From an uncultured Maribacter sp. (GTDB taxonomy: Bacteria > Bacteroidota > Bacteroidia > Flavobacteriales > Flavobacteriaceae): a stretch of DNA of 64,000 nt. The stretch is from contig NZ_CANMDU010000006.1 of NCBI RefSeq assembly GCF_947496775.1, positions 1 to 64,000 on the forward strand, in the 5' to 3' direction. Below, piece after piece: positions 46,291 to 55,261 of this stretch (position 1 is its first letter; each line of letters starts with the position of its first letter). The position numbers were made by a program, and so were the translations under genes. The notes beneath the pieces are model-generated. The model worked only from the letters and a program-made list of their open reading frames with translations. It made no database searches and was not told the DNA's origin.

Positions 46291-46672
46291 TATTAATTAT
46301 TTTTCAATTGTTAAAAGTAGTCTATAATCTTATAGAATCAGATTCTAGCTGCCAAGAGGAACGTTTTTATCGATAAAAAAGCAAATTCAAGTATTCCTTG
46401 TTTTTTAGGGTTAATTCCTCAGAAGTCAGAAATAATGTGCCTTACCGCCAAAAATAATAACATTTATAAAGTAAATTTTGATTTTTTTTTAGATTCTATT
46501 CTTAAAAAAATGATATAAATACTATCTTTACCGTCGGTTTAACGTAATTATTGCATTCCGGTAAATTACATTTATTAGGGTTAATATTTTTTAAAGTCAA
46601 ATTTTTTAGCACTCTTCAAGTAATTCAAACATTACCTTAAACCTTTACTAAAACCCTAATTTTAAAAGATCA
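46291..46672. other. Intergenic region with long cold-shock leader
   Basis: No gene seen. TAGAATCAGATTCTA (46333-46347) is a 15-base imperfect palindrome before the cytochrome gene. TATCTTTA (46523-46530) is a near match to a -7 element for the cold-shock gene and would give a leader of about 135 bases. In this leader ATTAGGGTT (46574-46582) can pair with AACCCTAAT (46652-46660), 12 bases before the ATG. GGTTTAA (46536-46542) can pair with TTAAACC (46637-46643). Confidence 0.5.
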
Positions 46673-47131
46673 ATGGCAAAATCACAACAAACTTTCAATA
46701 AGAGCGAAAAAGAAAAAAAGCGTTTAAAGAAACGTGAAGAAAAGAGAAAGAAAATGTTGGCTCGTAAGGAAGAAGCAAAGGAAAATGGTAAAAAAGGGAT
46801 TCCTATGGCCTATGTAGATTTTAATGGAAATCTTGTAGACACTCCGCCAGATCCATCAATGAAAGTGGAAATTGAAGCGGAAGATATTGTTTTAGGTATT
46901 CCAAAGAAAATAGCAGGTGAAGAAGAGGAGTTTGATCCAGTACGTAATGGTAAAGTTTCGTTCTTTGATACATCTAAAGGATTTGGTTTTATAATAGATA
47001 CGGAAAATCAAGAAAAATATTTTTGTCATGTAAGTGGTCTTATCGATGAAATAGCTGAAAATGATAAAGTTTCTTTTGAGTTAGAAAAAGGTATGAAAGG
47101 AATGAATGCCGTTCGCGTAAAGAAAATATAA
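46673..47131 (+). CDS. Cold-shock-domain protein with basic N-terminal extension
   Basis: 152 residues. Residues 1-45 are almost all Lys, Arg and Glu. Residues 90-152 form a cold-shock domain: GKVSFFDTSKGFGFIIDTE carries RNP1 (KGFGFI) and KYFCHVSGL carries RNP2. It should bind single-stranded RNA, with the basic extension adding affinity. The next genes (helicase, J-domain protein, DEAD-box helicase) fit an RNA-handling or cold-response neighbourhood. Confidence 0.85.
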   Translation: MAKSQQTFNKSEKEKKRLKKREEKRKKMLARKEEAKENGKKGIPMAYVDFNGNLVDTPPDPSMKVEIEAEDIVLGIPKKIAGEEEEFDPVRNGKVSFFDTSKGFGFIIDTENQEKYFCHVSGLIDEIAENDKVSFELEKGMKGMNAVRVKKI

Positions 47132-47206
47132 AGCGCAATGAAGTACACTGCTTTGGGGTAAGTCTTGGAGCATTTATATTTCATTATGGAAAAAATTATA
47201 AACTAT

Positions 47207-47243
47207 AAAAGCTCCTGTATGGTATTATACTGGAGCTTTTTTT
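47207..47243 (+). terminator. Terminator after the cold-shock gene
   Basis: AAAAGCTCC at 47207-47215 and GGAGCTTTT at 47232-47240 pair, with an inner GTAT/ATAC extension, followed by more T. Confidence 0.8.
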
Positions 47244-47409
47244 ATTTCATTAACTAAGACTATAGGTACAATTCTTTGTTAAGGAAAGCTAGGAGTAGCA
47301 TTGTTTCATTTCCGTTGTGTAGGGTACCAATTATCTTCGTTTTTAGACACTTAAACAAATTATAACACACTTTTTTAGTATAAATGCTGTATAAGCCTAT
47401 AAAAGGCCG

Positions 47410-47417
47410 TAGTTTTG
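47410..47417 (+). promoter_or_regulatory. Probable -7 element TAGTTTTG of the second helicase gene
   Basis: TAGTTTTG lies 22 bases before the ATG at 47440 and is identical to the octamer upstream of the paralogous helicase at 24920. It would leave a very short leader. Confidence 0.5.
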
Positions 47418-47439
47418 CAATCGCGAAAAAAAGTTAGGT

Positions 47440-48993
47440 ATGGCAGATTTGGCAAACGGATTACAAGAGAAAAAAACAGATAAAGAACTATATAGTTATC
47501 AAAAAGGGGCAATACAAGAAGTATTTGAAAAATTTGATTCTGCCCCTGATGATTATCATTTATTGTATCAACTTCCGACTGGTGGTGGTAAAACTGTAAT
47601 ATTCTCTGAGCTTGTTAGGCAATATTTAAAAAATCATAAAAAGAAAGTATTGGTAATGACGCACCGTGTGGAGCTTTGTAACCAAACTTCCAAAATGCTT
47701 ACCAGTTTTGGTGTAGATAATAAAGTAGTTAATAGTACTGCAAATTTAGATGATCAAGATAACTACGTGTGTTTTGTTGCAATGGTAGAGACTCTAAATA
47801 ACAGGCTTAATGATGATATGTTGGATATCTCTGATGTTGGACTTGTTATTATTGATGAAGCCCACTACAACTCTTTTAATAAACTTTTTAAGTTTTTTAG
47901 TAACTCTTTTATTCTGGGAGTAACAGCAACCCCATTGAGTTCTAACAAGAACTTACCAATGAAAGGTAATTACAATGAACTTATTGCAGGGGAAAGTATA
48001 GGTTCTTTAATTGAAAATGAATTTTTGGCAAGAGCAGAAGTTTTTCAATATGATATGGGATTAACTTCTTTAGAAGTTGGTTCTAATGGAGATTATACTG
48101 TTAAATCTTCAGAAGATTTATATTCTAGTCCTGCTATGCTAGAAAAACTGTTAGAAGCGTATAAGAAGCACTCTAATGGAAAGAAAACTTTAATTTTTAA
48201 TAATGGTATTAACACATCTATACATGTGTACCATACTTTCGATGCCGCTGGTTTACCAGTAAGACATTTGGATAATACTGCGACTAAAAAACAACGTAAA
48301 GAAATTTTACAATGGTTTAAAGAAACACCAGATGCCATCTTAACTTCTGTGAGTATATTAACTACTGGTTTTGATGAACCTACGATAGACACTATAATTC
48401 TTAATAGAGCTACCAAGTCCTTAACCTTGTACTACCAAATGATTGGTCGTGGTTCTCGTATTTTAAATAATAAATCTTCATTTAAAGTAATCGACCTAGG
48501 AAATAACTACTACAGATTTGGTCCTTGGGGTGCAGATTTAGATTGGCAAGCCATCTTCAACAATCCAAATTTTTATATGGATAGATTGCAAGATGATGAA
48601 GAAATTGAAGCACACTTTAGGCATGAAATGTCCGAAGAGGTTAGAGCAGAGTTTGCTAAATCTGAAGAAGTTTATTTTGATATTAAAGCAACTTATATTA
48701 AAGCAACCTCTACTGGAGAATCTTCTAAGGTTGTTTTAGAGCGTTCTATTGAACAGCACGCCTATATTTGTATTGAAAATAGTGAAGATGTTTATGATGC
48801 CATTGCATTAGCAAAAATGCTAGATCAAGATATTGATAACAGAATACAAACCTATGCCAAATGCATTAGTAGAAGTACCTTTAACTTTTTACATTGGTTA
48901 AAGGACGACTACAAAAAGAAACTAAATGCCTATTTAAGAGCTAATTTTGATACTGTTTTTGAGCAAATACATGGGTATCCTCCAGAGGACTAG
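47440..48993 (+). CDS. Superfamily 2 DEAH-type helicase, paralogue of the gene at 24920
   Basis: 517 residues. Motif I LPTGGGKTV, motif II IIDEAHYNSF, GVTATPLSSN, SILTTGFDEPTI and QMIGRGSR match the first helicase almost residue for residue, as does the C-terminal VLERSIEQHAYICIENSEDVYDA segment. It has an 11-residue N-terminal extension and a slightly longer C-terminus. Substrate unknown. It is followed 104 bases later by a J-domain/KTSC gene and a DEAD-box RNA helicase, so RNA remodelling is a reasonable guess. Confidence 0.82.
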   Translation: MADLANGLQEKKTDKELYSYQKGAIQEVFEKFDSAPDDYHLLYQLPTGGGKTVIFSELVRQYLKNHKKKVLVMTHRVELCNQTSKMLTSFGVDNKVVNSTANLDDQDNYVCFVAMVETLNNRLNDDMLDISDVGLVIIDEAHYNSFNKLFKFFSNSFILGVTATPLSSNKNLPMKGNYNELIAGESIGSLIENEFLARAEVFQYDMGLTSLEVGSNGDYTVKSSEDLYSSPAMLEKLLEAYKKHSNGKKTLIFNNGINTSIHVYHTFDAAGLPVRHLDNTATKKQRKEILQWFKETPDAILTSVSILTTGFDEPTIDTIILNRATKSLTLYYQMIGRGSRILNNKSSFKVIDLGNNYYRFGPWGADLDWQAIFNNPNFYMDRLQDDEEIEAHFRHEMSEEVRAEFAKSEEVYFDIKATYIKATSTGESSKVVLERSIEQHAYICIENSEDVYDAIALAKMLDQDIDNRIQTYAKCISRSTFNFLHWLKDDYKKKLNAYLRANFDTVFEQIHGYPPED

Positions 48994-49097
48994 ATTCTTA
49001 CCTAATTTGTGGTATATATTTAATTTCTTCATTAGAGAAACGACTGATATTGAATAAAATAACGTAGTTTCGCCGCTCATTAAAAAACAAGCCTTTT

Positions 49098-49544
49098 ATG
49101 AAGCGCATTAGTCAATACAAAAAATTATTTTCAGTAGAAAAAGAGTACACTCTTAAAGAACTGAAATCTACCTATAGAAATTTAGTTAAAGAATGGCATC
49201 CAGATAAGTTTCAAGAAGGAAATCCTAAGAAAGAAGAAGCAGAGCTTAAAAGCAGAGAAATTATTGATGGATATCACTTTTTAGTTAGTATGGCGGCAGA
49301 AACTAAAGCGGCTAACTTAGAAGAATATACTAAGACAATTACTACTTCTGGTATTGAAGATTACCAACATAAAGGAATGACTTTAGAAATTACTTTCTTA
49401 GACGGTACTACGTATGAGTATTTTGGAGTGAATAAAAAGTTATTCCTCAAAATGAATCAATCGGATAAGCTATTGCGTTTTGCAAAAAGAAATATTTTTA
49501 ATTTACCGTATCGTAAATCTAAAAAAGACTTGGTAGTAGCATAA
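49098..49544 (+). CDS. J-domain plus KTSC-domain protein
   Basis: 148 residues. Residues 5-65 form a J domain with the HPD motif in KEWHPDKF, so it should stimulate an Hsp70 ATPase. Residues 90-145 resemble a KTSC domain (LDGTTYEYFGVNKKLFLKMNQSD), a small module also found next to nucleic-acid enzymes. The combination suggests a co-chaperone for an RNA-associated protein. It sits between two helicase genes. Confidence 0.75.
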   Translation: MKRISQYKKLFSVEKEYTLKELKSTYRNLVKEWHPDKFQEGNPKKEEAELKSREIIDGYHFLVSMAAETKAANLEEYTKTITTSGIEDYQHKGMTLEITFLDGTTYEYFGVNKKLFLKMNQSDKLLRFAKRNIFNLPYRKSKKDLVVA

Positions 49545-49591
49545 TTATATTCTAAGGATAAACTAGTAAAATCTACTAAGTGTAGAGTGTT

Positions 49592-49599
49592 TATCTTTG
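49592..49599 (+). promoter_or_regulatory. Probable -7 element TATCTTTG of the DEAD-box gene
   Basis: TATCTTTG followed by CA matches TAnnTTTG, 38 bases before the ATG at 49637. A small inverted repeat (CTAC-N5-GTAG) lies just upstream. The -33 element is not clear. Confidence 0.55.
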
Positions 49600-49636
49600 C
49601 AGTATTATTAGGTATCCATAGTAAAAAAAAGGAAGT

Positions 49637-50992
49637 ATGTCCACTTTTGATGATTTAAAAATAGTTACTCCATTACGCAATGCTATTTCGGATATGGGTT
49701 TTACCCAGCCTACACCGATACAATCTAAAGCTTTTCCAGTTGTTTTATCTGGTAAAGACATGATTGGTATAGCGCAAACGGGTACAGGTAAGACATTTGC
49801 TTATATGCTTCCTATATTGCAAACGCTACCGTATTCAGAAGATGTTCACCCCAAGGTATTAGTCGTTGTACCTACCCGAGAATTGGTATTGCAGGTAGTA
49901 GATGAAATAGAAAAATTTACGAAATACAAGAACGTACGAACCATTGCTGTTTATGGAGGAACTAATATAAATACTCAAAAAATGGCTGTTATGCAAGGAT
50001 CAGATATAATTGTTGCTACTCCCGGTCGCTTATATGATTTAGTTCTTAGTAGGGCATTGCAGCTTAAAATGGTTAAAAAGTTGGTGATTGATGAAGTGGA
50101 TGTTATGCTAGATTTAGGCTTCCGATTTCAGTTAACTAATATCATGGATTTACTTCCTAAGCGAAGACAAAACATCATGTTTTCTGCAACCATGACCGAT
50201 GAAATTGAAGCATTAATAACTAACTTCTTTAAAGATACACAAAAAGTTTCTGTAGCCTTGAGCGGTACTCCTTTGGCAAATATTTCTCAAACGTGCTATG
50301 AAATTCCAAACTTTTATACAAAAGCCAACCTTTTAGTAGATCTTCTTCAGGATTCTGAAGTTTATAAAAAGGTACTAGTTTTTGTATCCAATAAAAAAAG
50401 TGCAGATCGGTTATTCGAGGTTTTAGAAGATATTTATAGCGAGGAAATTTGTTTAATACATTCCAATAAAACGCAGAATTATAGAATTCGTTCTATTCGC
50501 CAGTTCGATGAAGGTAAGAACCGAATCTTGGTTACTACAGATGTTATGGCGCGTGGATTGGATTTAGATGAAATTTCTCATGTAATTAATTTTGATACGC
50601 CTTCTTTTCCAGAAAACTATATACATCGAATTGGTAGAACAGGTAGAGCTGAGAAAAAAGGAAATTCGATATTATTTTATACTCCTGCAGAAAAAAACAA
50701 TAAAGAAGAGATTGAAGCCTTAATGGACTATACTATTCCGGTTATTTCTTTTCCTGAGCACATAGAAATTTCAGAAAAGAAAACGCCAGAAGAAAGGCCT
50801 AAAGTATCGGAACCTAATAATCCTATTAAAATTAGACAAGAAGATGCGCCAGGGGAAAGTTTTCATGAAAAGTCAGAAAAAAATAAAAAAACCAACCAAG
50901 GTGGGTCTTATAAACGTATTATCGAAAAAAAATACAAAAAAAGAAAAACCAAAGGAGACAAAAACTATAATAAACGAAATAAAAGAAAATAG
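49637..50992 (+). CDS. DEAD-box-type RNA helicase with DEVD motif II and basic tail
   Basis: 451 residues. Q motif ([13 protein letters not shown]), motif I AQTGTGKT, Ia PTRELV, Ib TPGRL, III SAT, and the C-terminal motifs [10 protein letters not shown] and HRIGRTGR are all present. Motif II reads DEVD instead of DEAD. The last 70 residues are very basic ([17 protein letters not shown] at the end), an RNA-binding tail. Such enzymes unwind RNA in ribosome assembly and cold adaptation. The SDR gene begins 23 bases after its stop. Confidence 0.9.
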   Translation: MSTFDDLKIVTPLRNAISDMGFTQPTPIQSKAFPVVLSGKDMIGIAQTGTGKTFAYMLPILQTLPYSEDVHPKVLVVVPTRELVLQVVDEIEKFTKYKNVRTIAVYGGTNINTQKMAVMQGSDIIVATPGRLYDLVLSRALQLKMVKKLVIDEVDVMLDLGFRFQLTNIMDLLPKRRQNIMFSATMTDEIEALITNFFKDTQKVSVALSGTPLANISQTCYEIPNFYTKANLLVDLLQDSEVYKKVLVFVSNKKSADRLFEVLEDIYSEEICLIHSNKTQNYRIRSIRQFDEGKNRILVTTDVMARGLDLDEISHVINFDTPSFPENYIHRIGRTGRAEKKGNSILFYTPAEKNNKEEIEALMDYTIPVISFPEHIEISEKKTPEERPKVSEPNNPIKIRQEDAPGESFHEKSEKNKKTNQGGSYKRIIEKKYKKRKTKGDKNYNKRNKRK

Positions 50993-51015
50993 GTTTAAAT
51001 GGCCTATATATTTTT

Positions 51016-52569
51016 ATGAGTAATACAGAAGAAATAGAAAACACAAATAAAGTTAGTGCTGCTGAGATTGATAAATGCATCTCAATTCTAGAACACTTAG
51101 TTACTAACACAGATGAAATTTTTGAGATTCCTAAAGAAAAAAGAACCGCTTTATTAATGGCTTCTGGAAAACTTTCTAGGCCTAATCGGGACGAATTTTC
51201 GCGAAGAAAGAAAGACGCAAAAAAAGCTCAAAAAAGAAAACAGGCGGCAAAGGATCGAAATGCAAGGAAAGTAACTGGTATTCGTAGTGCCAGAGAAGCT
51301 GTAGTTTTTGTGGCTCCTAAATTGTTACCACAAGCCGAGTTAAAAGATAAGGAATTACAAGAATTAGAATCTCCTAGAAATTGTTATGTATGTAAAACAC
51401 TTTTTACACAATTGCATCACTTTTACGATACCATGTGTACCGAATGTGGGGATTTTAATTATGCAAAACGTTTTCAAACAACCGATTTAACAGGACAAAT
51501 AGCTGTTATTACAGGTTCTAGGTTAAAAATAGGCTATCATATTACATTAATGCTTTTAAGAGCAGGAGCAACCGTTGTGGCCACAACGCGTTTCCCTGTA
51601 GACTCTGCGCTCCGCTTCTCAAAAGAAGAAGACTTTACACAATGGGGGCATAGATTAAAGATTCATGGCTTGGATTTAAGGCATATTCCAAGTGTAGAAA
51701 TCTTTTGCAATTTTATAGAGCAGAAATACGAACGCCTAGATATTTTAATAAATAATGCAGCGCAAACAGTCCGGAGGCCTGCAGGATTTTATAAGCATTT
51801 AATGCCTAACGAGGAGTTGTCTATAGAAGAATTACCAAAGTACGCCGCAGATTTATTGCAGGATCATACCAATTGTTTAACAGAATTAAAGCAATTAAGA
51901 ACAACTGCTTCTCCTAACCAAAATATGCCAGTAACTTGGCATGGTCCCGAACCTGGAATTGGTATAAGGGCATCTGCCAAATTATCGCAAATACCATATA
52001 GTTTTGATAATTCTTTACAGGCAAAAGAAGTATTTCCTGAAGGAGAATTAGATGCAGATTTACAACAAGTAGATTTACGAAAAACCAATAGCTGGAGACT
52101 AAAACTAGGAGAAATAGAAACTACAGAAATGATAGAAGTACAGTTAGTGAATTCTGTTGCTCCTTTTGTTCTTTGTAATCGCTTGTCAGAATTAATGAAA
52201 AAAGATAATACGGGTAAAAAACATATTATCAATGTGTCGGCCATGGAGGGTAAATTTCACCGTTTCTTCAAAGAAGATAGGCATCCGCACACTAATATGG
52301 CAAAAGCGGCATTGAATATGCTAACACATACCGCAGCTGGTAGTTTAGCTAAAGATGGGATATATATTAATGCCGTAGATACAGGTTGGATAACGGACGA
52401 AGATCCGGTGGAACTAGCTAAAAAGAAAGAAGAATTACATGATTTTCAACCACCTTTAGATATTGTTGATGGAGCGGCCCGAGTAATGGATCCCTTAATT
52501 GATGGAATAAACACCGGAAAGCATTGGTCTGGAAAGTTTTTAAAAGATTACCGCCCTATAGATTGGTAA
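51016..52569 (+). CDS. SDR-family oxidoreductase with N-terminal zinc ribbon
   Basis: 517 residues, twice the usual SDR length. Residues 1-115 are charged and helical. Residues 120-150 hold two CxxC pairs (CYVCKTLF and CTECGDF), a probable zinc ribbon. The SDR domain starts at [17 protein letters not shown] (cofactor loop), with [25 protein letters not shown] and the late [11 protein letters not shown] helix. The classical YxxxK is not obvious: position Tyr is replaced in the HxxxK-like HTNMAK. This puts the catalytic mechanism in question. Function unknown; it is 10 bases before the metallo-hydrolase gene. Confidence 0.7.
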   Translation: MSNTEEIENTNKVSAAEIDKCISILEHLVTNTDEIFEIPKEKRTALLMASGKLSRPNRDEFSRRKKDAKKAQKRKQAAKDRNARKVTGIRSAREAVVFVAPKLLPQAELKDKELQELESPRNCYVCKTLFTQLHHFYDTMCTECGDFNYAKRFQTTDLTGQIAVITGSRLKIGYHITLMLLRAGATVVATTRFPVDSALRFSKEEDFTQWGHRLKIHGLDLRHIPSVEIFCNFIEQKYERLDILINNAAQTVRRPAGFYKHLMPNEELSIEELPKYAADLLQDHTNCLTELKQLRTTASPNQNMPVTWHGPEPGIGIRASAKLSQIPYSFDNSLQAKEVFPEGELDADLQQVDLRKTNSWRLKLGEIETTEMIEVQLVNSVAPFVLCNRLSELMKKDNTGKKHIINVSAMEGKFHRFFKEDRHPHTNMAKAALNMLTHTAAGSLAKDGIYINAVDTGWITDEDPVELAKKKEELHDFQPPLDIVDGAARVMDPLIDGINTGKHWSGKFLKDYRPIDW

Positions 52570-52579
52570 CATAAAACGT

Positions 52580-53716
52580 ATGATAAAAAGAAGTTTAAAA
52601 TTTATAAAACGTATGCTTGCCTTTTTTGGAATATTATTTGTAGTCATTGGTATAGGAATACTACTTTTTATTAATTTAAGTCCACAATTTGGTGGGACAC
52701 CTTCTCCTACGCAAAAAAAAGAATTTACAGTATCCGAAAATTATAAAGATGGCAAATTTGTAAACCTTGGTGGAGTTAAAATGAATATGAGCTTCAATAG
52801 CTTTGCAAAAATGCTGAAATTATATCTTAAACCGCAGCCACATAGTATACCTAACACGAATATTCTAACCCAAAAAATAGATTCGTTGCATATAGCAAAT
52901 TATAAAGAAGAGACTAGGCTTGTCTGGTTTGGTCATTCTACTTTTCTTCTGCAAATGAATGCAAAGAATATACTAATAGATCCCATGTTTGGTAATGTGC
53001 CTGCGCCACACCCTATACTTGGAAATAACAGATTTAGTAAAGAATTACCTATAGAAGTAGAAAAATTACCAAAAATAGATGCCGTGCTATTATCGCATGA
53101 TCATTATGATCATTTAGACTATGGGTCTATTCAAAAATTAAAAGATAAAGTTTCTATATTTTATACTCCATTAGGAGTTGGAGCACATTTATTAGAATGG
53201 GGAGTGCCAAAAGAAAATATTATAGAATTAGATTGGTGGCAAGAAAATATATTCGATGATTTAAAATTTATTTGTACACCAGCCCAACACTTTTCTGGTA
53301 GAAGTATTAATGATGGTGGAAATACACTATGGAGTTCCTGGGTAATACAGTCAGAGACTGAAAATATCTTTTTTAGTGGTGATAGTGGCTATGGTTCGCA
53401 TTTTAAAGAAATTGGGGAAAAGTATGGTCCTTTTAATCTGGGGTTACTAGAATGTGGACAATATAACGAGCTGTGGAGCGAAATACATATGATGCCAGAA
53501 GAAACGGCGCAAGCGGGTATAGATATTAAAGCAGAGAAAATAATGCCTATTCACTGGGGTGCTTTTAAACTAGCCATGCACCCTTGGACAGATCCTGTTG
53601 AGCGAATTTTAAGCAAAGCCCATGAGCTAAAAATAAATACGATAGTTCCTAAAATTGGAGAATCTATATTTTTAGATAAAAACCCTAAGGATTCTCTTTG
53701 GTGGAAGAATGAATAG
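52580..53716 (+). CDS. Membrane-anchored metallo-beta-lactamase-fold hydrolase (NAPE-PLD/UlaG-like)
   Basis: 378 residues. A membrane helix lies at residues 12-32. The metal site is SHDHYDHLDY (HxHxDH), with FLIDPMFG-type strands before it, GDSGYGSHF, and HWGAFKLAMHPW at the end. The group includes N-acyl-phosphatidylethanolamine phospholipase D and L-ascorbate-6-phosphate lactonase-like proteins. A phospholipid or phosphodiester substrate at the membrane is plausible. The 3' end overlaps the convergent pseudouridine synthase gene by 32 bases. Confidence 0.8.
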   Translation: MIKRSLKFIKRMLAFFGILFVVIGIGILLFINLSPQFGGTPSPTQKKEFTVSENYKDGKFVNLGGVKMNMSFNSFAKMLKLYLKPQPHSIPNTNILTQKIDSLHIANYKEETRLVWFGHSTFLLQMNAKNILIDPMFGNVPAPHPILGNNRFSKELPIEVEKLPKIDAVLLSHDHYDHLDYGSIQKLKDKVSIFYTPLGVGAHLLEWGVPKENIIELDWWQENIFDDLKFICTPAQHFSGRSINDGGNTLWSSWVIQSETENIFFSGDSGYGSHFKEIGEKYGPFNLGLLECGQYNELWSEIHMMPEETAQAGIDIKAEKIMPIHWGAFKLAMHPWTDPVERILSKAHELKINTIVPKIGESIFLDKNPKDSLWWKNE

Positions 53717-54305
53717 TAAGCAAAGCAGATTTTTTTACTAGAGCTACTTCACCGGGTTTCATTTGTTCTAAATGTACATCTCCAATTCTAACACGTATTA
53801 GTCTAAGGGTAGGAAAACCAACAGCCGCTGTCATTTTTCGTACTTGCCTAAATTTACCTTCTGTTATAGTAATGCTAATCCAAGAATTAGGACGGTGCCT
53901 ACCCAAACGAATAGCAGTATTTGGGGTTTCGAAATCTGGCTCGTGTAGAACTCTTTTTACAAAGCAAGGCTTAGTAGTATATTTTTTACCAGAAAAGCCT
54001 ATTTCTATACCTTCTTTTAATTTTTCAATAGCCTCTTCGCTAATTTCTCCATCTAATTGCGCAAAGTATTCTTTTTCTATACCAGAACGATTAATAGCAT
54101 CACTCCATTTTCCATTACCGGTTAGTAATAGTAAACCTTCCGATTTTTCATCTAATCGGCCTACTGGCATTATCCCTTTAGGAAACTTATACAGCTCTCC
54201 TAAAAATCGTTTTTTACGAGACTCTTTAGCATCGTTAGAACGGAATTGACTGAGCATTCCATACGGTTTATATATTTTATAAGTAATGTCTTTATGCTCT
54301 GCCAT
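53685..54305 (-). CDS. Pseudouridine synthase, RluE/RsuA-like
   Basis: 206 residues. The catalytic aspartate lies in VGRLDEKSEGLLLLTG. YKPYGMLSQF at the start and GKFRQVRKMTAAVGFPTLRLIRVRIG at the end complete the RsuA-family core. It lacks an N-terminal S4 domain, like RluE, which modifies 23S rRNA. A precise rRNA site cannot be stated. It overlaps the convergent hydrolase gene by 32 bases, an unusually long coding overlap. Confidence 0.85.
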   Translation of the reverse strand: MAEHKDITYKIYKPYGMLSQFRSNDAKESRKKRFLGELYKFPKGIMPVGRLDEKSEGLLLLTGNGKWSDAINRSGIEKEYFAQLDGEISEEAIEKLKEGIEIGFSGKKYTTKPCFVKRVLHEPDFETPNTAIRLGRHRPNSWISITITEGKFRQVRKMTAAVGFPTLRLIRVRIGDVHLEQMKPGEVALVKKSALLTIHSSTKENP

Positions 54306-54530
54306 AGGAAGAAAACAAATTTCGGAAATCTAATTTACATTATGCATGTTTTAATGGATCAACGCGTATTTTTTCTTAATGCATCTAAGATGAGGGAAAA
54401 ACCATCGATTTTTCAGAAAACCAAAACAAAACGGCATATACAATTTGTAGGTTTATTCTACTGTATTATATTCGTTTGTATTACATATCTTGTAATTACT
54501 ATAAATAGTAAACAATTAAAAAATAATTTT

Positions 54531-54671
54531 ATGAGTACAAAAAAGCTATTATTTGCAGCTGCTGTTATGTTAGTAGTTGCCTTAAATTTTTTAAACGAAA
54601 AAGAAAGTGCGTCTGAACATGATGAATATTACGCACTAAGAAAAGACGAAGTTACTAATCAGTGTACTTAA
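54531..54671 (+). CDS. Tandem small cassette protein A (lipobox cysteine absent)
   Basis: 46 residues. MSTKKLLFAAAVMLVVALNF is a signal-like start, but where copies B, D and E have SC it has LN (ALNFLNEKES), so it lacks the lipidation cysteine. The mature part ends EHDEYYALRKDEVTNQCT. The start is the ATG at 54531, the first base of the 171-bp repeat; the same frame runs open further upstream, but that stretch has no paralogue and looks non-coding. Confidence 0.7.
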   Translation: MSTKKLLFAAAVMLVVALNFLNEKESASEHDEYYALRKDEVTNQCT

Positions 54672-54701
54672 TTTTTTAAACAAACCCTTAACTAATTTTT
54701 T

Positions 54702-54842
54702 ATGAGTACAAAAAAACTATTATTTGTAGCTGCTTTTATGATGGTAGTTGCCTTAAATTTTTCATGTGAAAAAGAAAGTGCTTCGGGACAAGATGATTAT
54801 CAGTCACTAAGAAAAGACGAAGTCACTAACGAGAATATTTAA
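54702..54842 (+). CDS. Tandem small lipoprotein B
   Basis: 46 residues, MSTKKLLFVAAFMMVVALNF followed by the lipobox Ser-Cys and EKESASGQDDYQSLRKDE, ending VTNENI. The lipobox is intact. It is nearly identical to copy D in the mature part. Function unknown; see the array entry for the layout. Confidence 0.75.
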   Translation: MSTKKLLFVAAFMMVVALNFSCEKESASGQDDYQSLRKDEVTNENI

Positions 54843-54872
54843 TTTTTTAAACAAACCCTTAACTAGTTTATT

Positions 54873-55013
54873 ATGAGTACAAAAAAACTATTATTTGCGG
54901 CTGCTTTTATGTTAGTAGTTGCCTTAAATTTTTTAAACGAAAAAGAAAGTGCACCTGAACATGATGATTATCAGTCACTAAGAAAAGACGAAGTCACTAA
55001 CGAGAATATGTAA
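54873..55013 (+). CDS. Tandem small cassette protein C (lipobox cysteine absent)
   Basis: 46 residues. Like copy A it has LN instead of SC at the lipobox (ALNFLNEKESAPEHDDYQSL) and ends RKDEVTNENM. If exported it would need signal peptidase I instead of lipidation, or it may stay as a membrane peptide. Confidence 0.7.
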   Translation: MSTKKLLFAAAFMLVVALNFLNEKESAPEHDDYQSLRKDEVTNENM

Positions 55014-55043
55014 TTTTTTAAACAAACCCTTAACTAATTAATT

Positions 55044-55184
55044 ATGAGTACGAAAAAACTATTATTTGCGGCTGCTTTTATGTTAGTAGTTGCCTTAAAT
55101 TTTTCATGTGAAAAAGAAAGTGCATCCGGACAAGATGATTATCAGTCACTAAGAAAAGACGAAGTCGTTACTCAGAATACTTAA
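55044..55184 (+). CDS. Tandem small lipoprotein D
   Basis: 46 residues with an intact lipobox (ALNFSC) and the mature part EKESASGQDDYQSLRKDE, ending VVTQNT. Its stop context GAATACTTAATTT is like that of copy E, where the next gene is read through in another frame. Here only a broken remnant of that gene follows. Confidence 0.75.
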   Translation: MSTKKLLFAAAFMLVVALNFSCEKESASGQDDYQSLRKDEVVTQNT

Positions 55185-55261
55185 TTTCTTTATTGCGGTG
55201 GCAATAATATCCTTATTGTCATCGCTCCTTTACGATTTATCTTTCCACGGGCTGTAGAGTT
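55160..55261 (+). pseudogene. Truncated start of a second copy of the cassette membrane gene
   Basis: After copy D the +1 frame reads ILNFFIAVAIISLLSSL, almost identical to ILNFSIAVAIISLLSSL of the intact gene at 55599, and the DNA between about 55190 and 55228 is nearly the same as at 55644-55682. It then diverges and hits a stop about 10 codons later. In frame upstream there is a TAA where copy E has the ATG. It is a dead fragment left by duplication or deletion. Confidence 0.75.

Larger units (their letters stand above)
54531..55184 (+). repeat. Four tandem small-gene copies with exact 171-bp period
   Basis: Copies start at 54531, 54702, 54873 and 55044, each 141 bases of coding sequence plus a 30-base linker beginning TTTTTTAAACAAACCCTTAACTA. 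Copies 1 and 3 share the LN/EHD form, while 2 and 4 share the SC/GQD form. This alternation suggests that a two-gene unit was duplicated. Confidence 0.9.

Noticed and set aside
51864-52244. Minus-strand frame of 126 codons in the SDR gene
   Set aside because: A shadow of a clear coding region on the plus strand.
54246-54530. In-frame extension upstream of small protein A, giving a 141-residue frame
   Set aside because: The extension has no match in the other four copies, begins at a weak start and covers what should be the promoter region. The repeat unit and the signal-like sequence begin at 54531.
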